64,000 nucleotides of DNA from positions 1 through 64,000 of the forward strand of contig CADABZ010000006.1 of assembly GCA_902786355.1 (NCBI GenBank). The letters run 5' to 3'. Origin of the DNA: an uncultured Eubacteriales bacterium (lineage in GTDB: Bacteria > Bacillota > Clostridia > Peptostreptococcales > Anaerovoracaceae). A program made the translations under genes and the position numbers. This document shows, piece after piece, positions 8,471 through 16,932 of the stretch (position 1 is its first letter; the number at the start of each line of letters is the position of its first letter). A model generated the notes under the pieces. That model saw only the letters and a program-made list of their open reading frames with translations. It ran no database searches and was not told where the DNA came from.

Positions 8471-8561
8471 ACTGATGAGGACATTCGTCTGATCATCTTT
8501 TCTCTCGCAAAAAGGGTGATAAAAGTTACCGGGAGACGGAAAATTACCTGAAAAAAAGAAC

Positions 8562-8606
8562 AAAATGAGGAAATCAGATCGCAAAAATCTGGTTTCCTCA
8601 TTTTTG
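8562..8606 (+). terminator. strong terminator after ecfT
   Basis: The 18-base stem 8562-8579 pairs with 8587-8604 (one T-G wobble) around a 7-base loop. The 3' arm itself ends in TTTTT. It separates the ECF operon from the lipoprotein gene. Confidence 0.92.
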
Positions 8607-8705
8607 TGCTATGATAACAGCAAGAGTAATGTCTTCCATATTGATAAGTGAGATGGTAATGAGATTTCCGCAATCGTGTTGAGAATGCTGAAAGAGGATG
8701 ATCTT

Positions 8706-9764
8706 ATGAAGAACAGAAGAACTGCTGTTGCCTGTGCGCTTCTGGCAATGCTGACCATGTCGGTGCTTTCAGGCTGCACGAAGAAGTACGACAGAGGAGA
8801 TATCAAACAATACGTCGAAGAAACGCTCGGACTCAAAAACTTTACCGTAAGCAGGAATTACAAGGAGGTCAAAGGTCCGGGCGATGACTACATCGATCAT
8901 CTGTGGGAAGTGACTGAATCCGATGGTACGGTTTTCTATGTGCTGGATGACTATGCTTACGGAACCGAGTGGGTGACCAACTCTCTCAGAAACAACTGGG
9001 ATGCTGTCCATCTCAGGGAATATCTGAAAAACGCTGATGTTTCGGGATTTGATATAGAAGAGCCTGATGAGAAATACATCATGGCCGGTCCGACTCTTAC
9101 AGGTACATACAGCACTAGGCGGGAACTGATAGATACTGTTGACAGGCTTAATAAGCTTGCTGCCGGAGCAGAGCTGGATATAGGCATTTCCTATAGTGTC
9201 GAATATGACTTCCCTGGCCGCACCATACGCGAATACGAGAGGACAGAGGCTGATCTGCACGGAACGGTCAGCAAGAGCAAGCCTATAACATCTGAATATA
9301 CAGAGGGATGTCTGATGCACCTCCTCCTTGACATGAGAGAGGAAGAGAGACTCAGAGAATTCACCGAAGAGGAGATCCGCTCGTATGTCGGCAGCAGTGA
9401 TCAGGCGATAGGTATCAGGAATGCTGACGGAGAGTGGGTGATGGAGGATGATCTTGTCGCCAGCATGTTCAGCTACGGGATCTCGTTCCCGACGCTCTAT
9501 GAGATCCTGTACCGCTCCGGGTATCCGGTGACAGGGACAAAAGACGACTTTATTTTCACCGGCGCAGACGGAAGTGTATATGAGATGTCGGAGTCGTTTA
9601 TCGAAAATGAATCGCATTATTATATAAAAGACGGCGTACATGTCCCTATGGAATATTATTTCTATGATCATTTCCATGTAAATAAGATCAAAGAGCTTAC
9701 CGGGATAGATGTCGCTGAGCGCTGGATGATAGAAAAGGAGAACCAGTCGGCGGAAGAAGGTTAA
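8706..9764 (+). CDS. predicted lipoprotein of unknown function
   Basis: I do not recognise the family. The 352-residue product starts with a lipoprotein signal peptide (M-K-N-R-R, hydrophobic run, lipobox V-L-S-G-C at about residue 24), so it should be anchored to the outer face of the membrane. The mature part is acidic and rich in tyrosine. The ATG at 8706 is preferred over the upstream ATG at 8676 because it puts the charged n-region next to the hydrophobic core and has AGAGGA upstream. It stands alone between a terminator and the promoter of the nitrogenase-like operon. Confidence 0.7.
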   Translation: MKNRRTAVACALLAMLTMSVLSGCTKKYDRGDIKQYVEETLGLKNFTVSRNYKEVKGPGDDYIDHLWEVTESDGTVFYVLDDYAYGTEWVTNSLRNNWDAVHLREYLKNADVSGFDIEEPDEKYIMAGPTLTGTYSTRRELIDTVDRLNKLAAGAELDIGISYSVEYDFPGRTIREYERTEADLHGTVSKSKPITSEYTEGCLMHLLLDMREEERLREFTEEEIRSYVGSSDQAIGIRNADGEWVMEDDLVASMFSYGISFPTLYEILYRSGYPVTGTKDDFIFTGADGSVYEMSESFIENESHYYIKDGVHVPMEYYFYDHFHVNKIKELTGIDVAERWMIEKENQSAEEG

Positions 9765-9770
9765 TGCGGC

Positions 9771-9798
9771 TTGTATTAGTCGCAGAAAAAAGTATAAT
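9771..9798 (+). promoter_or_regulatory. promoter of the nitrogenase-like/hyp operon
   Basis: TTGTAT (9771-9776), 16 bases, TATAAT (9793-9798). The -10 is perfect and the -35 moderate. Transcription would start near 9805, leaving a leader of about 160 bases before the NifH-like start codon. Confidence 0.6.
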
Positions 9799-9818
9799 AG
9801 TCATATGACATCCTGACT

Positions 9819-9942
9819 GCAAGGTGGTTCCGAGCGGAAAGATTGCCTGACATAAGTACTTACACAAGATAACAGATCTATTTAGTGTGAAACCAGCAGG
9901 CTTTTTCATTTCGGGCACTCCGGATGGAAGAGCCTTTTTTTG
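9819..9942 (+). promoter_or_regulatory. candidate riboswitch or attenuator leader before the nitrogenase-like operon
   Basis: Three alternative structures are visible. A 5' hairpin is closed by GCAA (9819-9822)/TTGC (9843-9846) with an inner TTCC-GAGC-GGAA. A potential antiterminator pairs GAAAGA-tt-GCCTG (9837-9849) with CAGGCTTTTTC (9897-9907). A terminator pairs 9898-9911 with 9922-9935 and runs into TTTTTTT, about 25 bases before the start codon. The antiterminator cannot coexist with either of the others. I could not match the 5' part to a known riboswitch class. Confidence 0.55.
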
Positions 9943-9966
9943 ATAAGTTGATAATCAGGAGAACAA

Positions 9967-10722
9967 ATGCTTAAATTAGCGATCTACGGAAAGGGCGGAA
10001 TAGGCAAATCGACGATGACTGCCAACCTGTCCGCTGCTTTTGCCTCACTTGGCAAAACTGTCATCCAGATAGGCTGCGACCCGAAGGCCGACTCGACGAT
10101 CAATCTGCTCGGCGGCAGAAAACAGCAGCCGGTCATGGAATACATAAGAGAGCACGGAGATGATCCCTCATCTGTCGAAGAGATATCTCAGAGAGGATTC
10201 GGAGACATCCTGTGCATCGAGACAGGCGGACCTACTCCGGGTCTTGGCTGTGCGGGCAGGGGCATCATAGCCACATTCAATCTGCTTGAGGATCTTGAGC
10301 TTTTTGAAAGAGAAAAGCCGGATGTCGTTATGTATGACGTCCTTGGCGATGTAGTCTGCGGAGGCTTCGCGGCTCCGATCAGAGAGGGATACGCTGAGCA
10401 TGTGCTGATCGTCACTTCAGGAGAGAAAATGGCCCTGTACGCTGCTAACAACATATGCTGCGCAGTCGAGAACTTTGCCGACCGCGGCTATGCAGATGTG
10501 GCAGGGATCATACTTAACCGAAGGAATATTCCTGATGAAGAAGAGAAAGTAAAGGCCTTTGCAGAGGAAAAAGGCCTGAGCATAGTGGGAGATATCCCAA
10601 GATGCGATGATATCAATCGTTTCGAGGACATGGGCATGACAGTGATCGAGGGTGATCCCGACCTGCCTATAAGCCAGACTTTCACAGATCTGGCGAAGAA
10701 GCTTCTTGAACTGGACAGATAA
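9967..10722 (+). CDS. NifH-like iron protein (nitrogenase reductase family)
   Basis: The 251-residue ATPase has P-loop GKGGIGKST (residues 8-16), an [10 protein letters not shown] segment near 35, and the two cysteines that bridge the shared [4Fe-4S] cluster of NifH dimers: C95 in GLGCAGRG and C131 in D-V-V-C-G-G-F-A. It should pass electrons, gated by ATP, to the NifD/NifK-like proteins encoded next. It is shorter than true NifH (about 275-290) and close in size to the CfbC/BchL-like groups. No nifE, nifN or nifB is present, so it is not a nitrogen-fixation cluster. First gene of a seven-gene operon. Confidence 0.9.
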   Translation: MLKLAIYGKGGIGKSTMTANLSAAFASLGKTVIQIGCDPKADSTINLLGGRKQQPVMEYIREHGDDPSSVEEISQRGFGDILCIETGGPTPGLGCAGRGIIATFNLLEDLELFEREKPDVVMYDVLGDVVCGGFAAPIREGYAEHVLIVTSGEKMALYAANNICCAVENFADRGYADVAGIILNRRNIPDEEEKVKAFAEEKGLSIVGDIPRCDDINRFEDMGMTVIEGDPDLPISQTFTDLAKKLLELDR

Positions 10723-10787
10723 GCACGCAGGCCTGACAGACATGCAGGCCCGGCAGAATCAAACGCATCCACAAGGACAATGCACAT

Positions 10788-12074
10788 ATGATAAGAGAAC
10801 CATACAGCATAAGCGTAAGAGAACTTAATGAAGCAGGCCAGGGGAATATACCTGAAGAGCTTGTGCCGGCTTCCCAGCTTATATACAGCTCGCCGGCGAC
10901 TCTCGCCTTCAACTCGCCGGGTGCGACAGGCTTCGGAGTCAAGAGAGCCGGTCTTGCCGTGCCGGGATCAGTGATGCTCCTGGTAGCTCCGGGATGCTGT
11001 GGGCGCAATACCAAGCTCGTATCAGAGATACCGGGATATGAAGACCGATTCTTCTTCCTTCTGATGGATGAGTCAGACATAGTCAACGGAGACCATCTCG
11101 CAAGAGTGCCGGATGCTGTCAGGGAAGTCGTCGAGTATCTTGATGAGAAACCGTCAGTCGTCATGATATGCGGTACCTGCGTCGATGCTCTTCTCGGGAC
11201 TGACTGGGACAGAGTATGCCGCAAAGCCGAAGAGGCCTCAGGCGTGCCGGTCAGACCCTGCTACATGTATGCCCTTACAAGAGAAGGAAGAAAACCACCT
11301 ATGGTCCTTGTGCGCAAGGCGATATATTCTCTGCTCGAGCCGGCTAAGAGAGACTCGAGGACTGTCAATATACTCGGGTATTTCTCACCTCTCCGCGATG
11401 ACTGCGAGCTGTACGACATCCTGAGAAAAGCGGGCGTCAGGCAGATCAACGAGATCTCAAGATGCGAAGATTACGAGAGCTACCTTGGCATGTCAAAAGC
11501 CAATTTCAACATCGTGCTCAACCATGAAGCCAGGACAGCTGCTGATGATCTGGCGGCCAGACTCGGGATACCGTATCTGGAGCTGACAAGGCTCTACCAG
11601 ACAGACAAGATCGCAAGCCAGTACAAGGCTTTTGCCGGCAGCATCGGCGTGAAGCTTGATGACACCGGATTCCGAGCTGCGGCAGAGGAAGCTGTACGAA
11701 GCTTCAGAGAGAAGCACGGAGAAATCAGCATAGCAGTCGGTGAGATGCTCAACGCCAATGCATTCGAGCTCTCGCTTGCACTGATAAAATACGGATTCAA
11801 AGTTCCCGAGATATATTCGAATATCAGCAGGGAAGACTATGTATATATAAGACATCTCGCCGAGCTGTCGCCTGAGACAAGGGTGTATACCAATCTCTCG
11901 CCGACCATGCTGCACTATGACTGCAGCAGCGCCGCTGCAGATCTGACCCTTGGCAAGGACGCGGAGTACTATCATCCGGACTGCCATAATGTGCCGTGGA
12001 ACGAAGAGAAGCAGCCATTCGGATACGCAGGCGTGACAGGACTTTTTGAGAAAATGACGGAGGCTCTCGCATGA
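10788..12074 (+). CDS. NifD-like nitrogenase component 1 protein
   Basis: The 428-residue protein belongs to the nitrogenase component 1 type oxidoreductases. Cysteine pairs C70-C71 (A-P-G-C-C-G-R) and C128/C131 (M-I-C-G-T-C-V) fall where NifD binds its P-cluster, and two more lie late (H-Y-D-C near 376 and H-P-D-C near 395). The FeMo-cofactor environment of true NifD is not recognisable. With the NifK-like partner it probably forms a heteromer that receives electrons from the NifH-like protein. The substrate is unknown. The 65-base gap to the NifH-like gene holds a small GGCCTG/CAGGCC hairpin. Confidence 0.82.
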   Translation: MIREPYSISVRELNEAGQGNIPEELVPASQLIYSSPATLAFNSPGATGFGVKRAGLAVPGSVMLLVAPGCCGRNTKLVSEIPGYEDRFFFLLMDESDIVNGDHLARVPDAVREVVEYLDEKPSVVMICGTCVDALLGTDWDRVCRKAEEASGVPVRPCYMYALTREGRKPPMVLVRKAIYSLLEPAKRDSRTVNILGYFSPLRDDCELYDILRKAGVRQINEISRCEDYESYLGMSKANFNIVLNHEARTAADDLAARLGIPYLELTRLYQTDKIASQYKAFAGSIGVKLDDTGFRAAAEEAVRSFREKHGEISIAVGEMLNANAFELSLALIKYGFKVPEIYSNISREDYVYIRHLAELSPETRVYTNLSPTMLHYDCSSAAADLTLGKDAEYYHPDCHNVPWNEEKQPFGYAGVTGLFEKMTEALA

Positions 12075-13174
12075 GCGTAAAAGGACTTCATAAGATAATA
12101 TACCCGTTTGCGCCTGATCAGTCGGGTGCCGCCTCTGTCCTCTATGAGCTTGGCGGCATGATAATCATCTGCGATGCGGGAGGATGCGCCGGAAACATAT
12201 GCGGCTTCGACGAGCCGCGCTGGCTTCAGACCAAGAGCGCAGTCTTCTCTGCGGGTCTCAGAGATATGGACGCTATACTCGGAAGAGACGATCTCATGAT
12301 CGAGAAGATCCGCAAAGCATCGGATAAGATCGATGCAAAATTCATCGCGATCATAGGAACACCGGTCCCTGCGACCATAGCTACCGACTATAAAGCCCTC
12401 AGGCGAATGGCTGAGAAAAGGATAGGGCTTCCTGTCATCACAGTGGACAGCAACGGGGCTCTGTGGTACGACTCAGGGATCAGCAAGACATACCTTGAAT
12501 GCTTCAGGCGGTTTGCTTCGGAGGATGCAGGAGGGATCATACCGGGCTCGGCAGGAGTCCTCGGGGTCACACCTCTTGACTCAGACAGCCTGACGGCCGG
12601 AGACAAGATCCGCGAGGCTTTATCCGCAGAAGGCATGGAGAAAGTGATCTGCTACGGTGCCGGAAGCACGTTCGAAGACTTTGCGGCTGCCGGCAGGATG
12701 GAGAAGAATATAGTAGTCGCTGCATCAGGCCTCAGAGCTGCAAGATACCTGAAAGACCGGTTCGGGACTCCGTATGAGTGCACTGATCCGCTTGCCGGAG
12801 AGGTCCGCTCAGCACTGCCTCTTCGCACAGAAGAGATCGCCGGAAAGAATATCCTCATCATCCACCAGCAGGTGAGAGCGAATGCACTGAGAGATATTCT
12901 GAGGCGCGAGGCTGCCGGATCCGGTGCAGAAGCCAGGATAACTGCTGCAACGTGGTTTATGATGGACGATGAGCTGTCAGAAGAAGGAGACTTCAGGATA
13001 AGAGAAGAGTCGGATTTCTTCGAACTTGTCAGAAACGGCAGCTGGGACATCATCATCGCAGACAGCTCATTTCGCAGAGCCGCAGGAGACCTCTGCGGAC
13101 GATACATAGATCTGCCTCACTTCGCGGTATCCGGACATTTTGCCGGAGAGGAGTCAGTCAGATTCTACACTTAA
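12071..13174 (+). CDS. NifK-like nitrogenase component 1 protein
   Basis: A 367-residue protein of the same superfamily, overlapping the NifD-like gene by 4 bases (ATGA), so the two products are probably made in equal amounts and bind each other. It opens with Y-P-F-A-P-D-Q-S-G-A and a cysteine cluster C34, C39, C44 (I-I-I-C-D-A-G-G-C-A-G-N-I-C), suited to hold the second half of a bridging iron-sulfur cluster. It is shorter than NifK or BchB and lacks their long C-terminal part. It lies only 19 bases before hypF. Confidence 0.8.
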   Translation: MSVKGLHKIIYPFAPDQSGAASVLYELGGMIIICDAGGCAGNICGFDEPRWLQTKSAVFSAGLRDMDAILGRDDLMIEKIRKASDKIDAKFIAIIGTPVPATIATDYKALRRMAEKRIGLPVITVDSNGALWYDSGISKTYLECFRRFASEDAGGIIPGSAGVLGVTPLDSDSLTAGDKIREALSAEGMEKVICYGAGSTFEDFAAAGRMEKNIVVAASGLRAARYLKDRFGTPYECTDPLAGEVRSALPLRTEEIAGKNILIIHQQVRANALRDILRREAAGSGAEARITAATWFMMDDELSEEGDFRIREESDFFELVRNGSWDIIIADSSFRRAAGDLCGRYIDLPHFAVSGHFAGEESVRFYT

Positions 13175-13193
13175 CAGAAGAAAGGTCATTGCT

Positions 13194-15629
13194 ATGCAGC
13201 ATGCCGTTATTGCAAGAGTATATGGAATAGTTCAGGGCGTGGGATTCCGTCCGTCGGTCGACAGGTTGGCTGTAAAGCACGGGATCAGAGGAAGCGTCAG
13301 CAACAAAGGCCCTTATGTGGAGATCGACGCCCAGGGAGAGGCAGCAGATATAGACGCATTTCTCGATGACCTCAGACACAACCCGCCGGAAAGAGCGATA
13401 ATACTCAAGCTCGACAGAGAGGATGCTCCTCAGAATATAGGCAAAGACGATCATTTTGCGATCATAGAGAGCGCCAAGGTCAGCGGCGAGATATTCGTCT
13501 CCCCGGACATAGCGACATGCAGAAAATGCAGGGAGGAGCTCTTCGACCCTTCGAACAGACGTTATCTGCATCCCTTCATCAACTGCACTTCATGCGGCCC
13601 GAGGACGACTATCCTCGACGGTATGCCGTATGACAGGATAAGGACCAGCATGTCGGAGTTTCCGATGTGCCCTCAGTGCGAATATGAATACACACATCCC
13701 GAGACGAGGCGGTATGATGCTCAGCCTGTCTGCTGCAACGACTGCGGCCCGGAAGTCTACCTTATACCTACAGACGGGAGCGCGGAGCTTCCGGTCGATG
13801 TGAAGGCGCTGCCAAAATGGATGAAAGGCGGCCCTGCGATCACTGAGGTCAGGCGGATAATAAGCGGAGGCGGCATCGTCGCGATAAAAGGCATAGGCGG
13901 ATTCCACCTTTGCTGCGATGCGACAAGCCAGGAGGCTGTGCAGAAGCTGAGAGACCTCAAGCCGCGTCCGGCCAAGCCTTTTGCCGTGATGATGAGGGAC
14001 CTCGATACAGTGCATAGAGAGTGCGAGCTCGAGGACTATCAGGAGGAGATCATCGACGGACATCAGAAGCCTATACTCCTGCTTCGGAGGAAGACAGGCT
14101 CCGATGTCAGGCTGGCGCCCGGCATAGCACCGGACAATCCAGCTATAGGAGTGATGCTTCCGTACGCTCCTGTCCAGATGCTCATATTCGACTATCCTGA
14201 CGGGATCACAATGCCGGACTGCCTGGTCATGACGAGCGGTAATGTCTCAGGGGCGGCTATCTGCAGAGATGATGAAGATGCTGTCAGAGAGCTTTCACGC
14301 ATGTGCGATGTGATACTCTCGCACAACCGACTCATAAGGCTTAGAGCCGACGACTCCGTGATGGATTTTCACAGAGGCGAGCCATATATGATCAGACGCT
14401 CGAGGGGATACGCTCCTCTGCCGTTCATGCTGAACATGCCTTGCGAGGGCAGCGTCCTTGCAGTCGGCGGAGAGCTCAAGAACACATTCTGCGTCTCGAG
14501 AAATCATCTCTTCTATCCGTCGCCTTATGTCGGGGATACAGAGGACATACGTACGGTCAGAGCTCTGAAGGAATCGATCCGGAGGATGTGCGACCTGCTC
14601 GAGGCAAGCCCTGAGATAGTCGCCTGCGATAAGCACCCTAAGTACAACACTTCTGCTGTTGCAAGGGAGATGGGGCTTCCGCTGATAGAAGTTCAGCACC
14701 ACTATGCTCATATAGCATCCTGCCTTGCCGAAAACGACCGCACTGACAAGGTTATAGGGGTGTCATTCGACGGGACAGGCTACGGAGACGACGGGACAGT
14801 CTGGGGAGGAGAATTCCTGCTGGCTGATCTTGACGGATATACAAGGGAAGGATGCATAGCTCCGTTCCTTCAGACCGGAGGAGACATCTCCGCGAAGGAA
14901 GGCTGGAGGATAGCTGTCTCCATGATATATGCGGCCACGGGAGACAAGGAGAAGACTGCAGATATAGTAAGCAGGCTCGGGCTGTGCTCGGATCAGGAAG
15001 TAAAATTCCAGTTCATGATGGCCGACAGGAACATCAACAGCATCAGATCGACAAGCGCAGGCAGACTCTTCGATGCAGTGAGCGCAGTGCTGGGGATCAG
15101 GCGTGTCTCTACCTTCGAGGGAGAAGCATCCACAACGCTTCAGTTCACGGCAGAGAAGTGGAGCATGGATCCCGGAAGCACCGGATCAATGCCGGCTCCT
15201 GCGATCAGAGAGACAGATGACGGACTGCTAGTGCAGAATACAGACGATATATTCATGTGGCTTACTGAGGAGAGGCTCAGAGGACGCTCGCCGGAAGAGC
15301 TTGCATGGCTGTTCCATCAGTCGCTCGCAGATGGTATAGTACTTATGTGCTGCCGCATCAGAGAGAAGACTCAGATCAGCACAGCAGCACTGAGCGGCGG
15401 GGTCTTCCAGAACAGACTGCTTCTTAGGATGTGCGAGGCAGGACTTGAGAGCAAAGGCTTTGAAGTCTTAAGGCACAGCATGGTGCCGCCTAATGACGGA
15501 GGGATATGTCTCGGACAGGCAGCCGTTGCGGCGAGAGAGCTTCACAGAAGAAAAGAGAAAGACGCGTCCGGAAAAGGACATGAAACAGTCACAAGGAACG
15601 TTGAACATATAGACGAACTTCATATGTAA
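13194..15629 (+). CDS. hypF: carbamoyltransferase HypF
   Basis: HypF uses carbamoyl phosphate and ATP to load a carbamoyl group onto the C-terminal cysteine of HypE, the source of the cyanide ligands of the Fe(CN)2CO unit. The 811-residue product has an N-terminal acylphosphatase domain (G-I-V-Q-G-V-G-F-R-P near residue 11), two zinc-finger pairs of CxxC motifs between about 108 and 185, a YrdC-like domain, and a Kae1-like domain with H-H-Y-A-H near 502. The ATG at 13194 is chosen: it begins the acylphosphatase domain directly and has GAAAGG upstream; an ATG at 13140 would add an unrelated extension inside the previous gene. Confidence 0.95.
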   Translation: MQHAVIARVYGIVQGVGFRPSVDRLAVKHGIRGSVSNKGPYVEIDAQGEAADIDAFLDDLRHNPPERAIILKLDREDAPQNIGKDDHFAIIESAKVSGEIFVSPDIATCRKCREELFDPSNRRYLHPFINCTSCGPRTTILDGMPYDRIRTSMSEFPMCPQCEYEYTHPETRRYDAQPVCCNDCGPEVYLIPTDGSAELPVDVKALPKWMKGGPAITEVRRIISGGGIVAIKGIGGFHLCCDATSQEAVQKLRDLKPRPAKPFAVMMRDLDTVHRECELEDYQEEIIDGHQKPILLLRRKTGSDVRLAPGIAPDNPAIGVMLPYAPVQMLIFDYPDGITMPDCLVMTSGNVSGAAICRDDEDAVRELSRMCDVILSHNRLIRLRADDSVMDFHRGEPYMIRRSRGYAPLPFMLNMPCEGSVLAVGGELKNTFCVSRNHLFYPSPYVGDTEDIRTVRALKESIRRMCDLLEASPEIVACDKHPKYNTSAVAREMGLPLIEVQHHYAHIASCLAENDRTDKVIGVSFDGTGYGDDGTVWGGEFLLADLDGYTREGCIAPFLQTGGDISAKEGWRIAVSMIYAATGDKEKTADIVSRLGLCSDQEVKFQFMMADRNINSIRSTSAGRLFDAVSAVLGIRRVSTFEGEASTTLQFTAEKWSMDPGSTGSMPAPAIRETDDGLLVQNTDDIFMWLTEERLRGRSPEELAWLFHQSLADGIVLMCCRIREKTQISTAALSGGVFQNRLLLRMCEAGLESKGFEVLRHSMVPPNDGGICLGQAAVAARELHRRKEKDASGKGHETVTRNVEHIDELHM

Positions 15630-15645
15630 GAGGAGGACAGAAAAG

Positions 15646-15855
15646 ATGTGCGTAGGATTACCGGCAAGAGTGGTAACAGTCAGAGACGGGATGGCGCTTG
15701 TAGACGCATCCGGAGCTAAGAGAGAGGTGTCGGCAGAACTGCTCGAGCAGCTTGATCCGGGCGATTATGTCATGGTGCATGCGGGTGTAGCGATCGCTAA
15801 GATCACATCCGATGACGGAGAAGAGACAGACGCTCTGCTTGATGGTCTGTTATAG
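15646..15855 (+). CDS. hypC: HypC family maturation chaperone
   Basis: The 69-residue protein begins M-C-V-G-L-P-A; Cys2, exposed after methionine removal, is the residue that holds the Fe(CN)2CO intermediate with HypD. The rest is the small beta-barrel (G-D-Y-V-M-V-H-A-G near 46-54). It has a strong AGAGGAGG ribosome site and lies 16 bases after hypF and 15 before hypD. In hydrogenase pathways HypC carries the iron unit to the large subunit; no such subunit is encoded nearby. Confidence 0.95.
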   Translation: MCVGLPARVVTVRDGMALVDASGAKREVSAELLEQLDPGDYVMVHAGVAIAKITSDDGEETDALLDGLL

Positions 15856-15870
15856 GAACGGATAAGAGCG

Positions 15871-16932
15871 ATGGAAGAAAACAAGAAAAAAACCGCAAGG
15901 GAGATAATCAGCAGCTATGACGGGCCGAAGCTCCGCATCATGGAAGTGTGCGGCACTCATACACATGAGATATTCAGGCTCGGCGTCAGAAACATTCTCC
16001 CTGAGAATATAGAACTTATATCAGGACCGGGATGCCCTGTGTGCGTCACGCCTGTCGGCTTCATAGATGAAGCAGTATATCTGGCCGAAAAATGCGGCTG
16101 CACCATCACCACTTTCGGTGACCTTATAAGAGTTCCCGGAAGCGAGAAAAGCCTCGCTGGCGCAAGGAGCGAGGGTGCTAAAGTCGTTCCGGTATACACT
16201 CCGACAGACGCATGCCGCTATGCGGCCGATCATCCAGAAGAAGAAGTCGTATTCCTTGCTGTAGGCTTTGAGACGACGACACCTTCGGCATGCATGGCTG
16301 TACGCATGGCAGCTGAGCAGGGAATAGAGAATTTCTCCATCCTGACTGCCAACAAGACGATGACCAACGCCTACCGTGCGCTCAAGGGAAGCGCTGATGC
16401 TTTCCTGTATCCGGGCCACGTCAATGCGATCACAGGCGCTGATTCGTGCGCGAAGCTCGCAGATGAGGGCATATACGGCGTCGTTGCTGGTTTTACCGCG
16501 AAGGAGATACTCACTGCCCTGGCTGTGACAATAGTCAGGCTGCAGGAAGGCAAGCCTTTCTTCGTCAACTGTTACCCGAGAGTCGTAACTGATGAAGGAA
16601 GCATTCCGGGCCAGCGTATGATGCAGGAAGTGATGGAACCTTGCGACTCAGAGTGGAGAGGCCTCGGCGTCATCCCTCAGTCGGGACTGAGGCTGCGTGA
16701 GGAATATGCTGCATACGATGCAAGAAAGAAATACGATCTGCCGGAGATCAAAGGCAGACCTAACCCGGCATGCAGATGCGGGGATGTGCTGCAGGGAAAA
16801 TGCACACCGGCTGACTGCAAGGTCTTCGGAAAAGGCTGCACACCGCTGCATCCGATCGGAGCATGCATGGTATCTAACGAAGGAACATGCGCGGCATGGT
16901 ACGCGTACAGGAAGGAGAGCATAGATGAGTAA
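15871..16932 (+). CDS. hypD: HypD, Fe(CN)2CO assembly scaffold
   Basis: The 353-residue protein shows the conserved HypD motifs: C-G-T-H-T-H near residue 27, G-P-G-C-P-V-C near 52, G-F-E-T-T-T-P near 128, and the C-terminal cysteines of its [4Fe-4S] cluster (C-R-C-G-D, K-C-T-P-A-D-C, K-G-C). HypD with HypC receives cyanide from HypE and assembles the iron unit. Its length and motifs are complete, so the protein is probably active. It overlaps hypE by 8 bases. Confidence 0.95.
   Translation: MEENKKKTAREIISSYDGPKLRIMEVCGTHTHEIFRLGVRNILPENIELISGPGCPVCVTPVGFIDEAVYLAEKCGCTITTFGDLIRVPGSEKSLAGARSEGAKVVPVYTPTDACRYAADHPEEEVVFLAVGFETTTPSACMAVRMAAEQGIENFSILTANKTMTNAYRALKGSADAFLYPGHVNAITGADSCAKLADEGIYGVVAGFTAKEILTALAVTIVRLQEGKPFFVNCYPRVVTDEGSIPGQRMMQEVMEPCDSEWRGLGVIPQSGLRLREEYAAYDARKKYDLPEIKGRPNPACRCGDVLQGKCTPADCKVFGKGCTPLHPIGACMVSNEGTCAAWYAYRKESIDE

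Noticed and set aside
8769..9677. Long minus-strand open frame (302 codons)
   Set aside because: It lies antisense inside the lipoprotein gene, has no ribosome site and no recognisable domain; the plus-strand gene has a signal peptide.
9821..9834. T-box-like AAGGTGGTTCCGAG in the nitrogenase-like leader
   Set aside because: The match to the T-box core is degenerate and there is no room upstream for a specifier stem before the promoter.
9819..9942. Cobalamin, SAM, molybdenum-cofactor or GEMM riboswitch
   Set aside because: None of the conserved blocks of these classes could be found; only the terminator logic is supported.
9967..13174. Nitrogen fixation gene cluster
   Set aside because: No nifB, nifE, nifN or FeMo-cofactor residues; proteins are too short and divergent.
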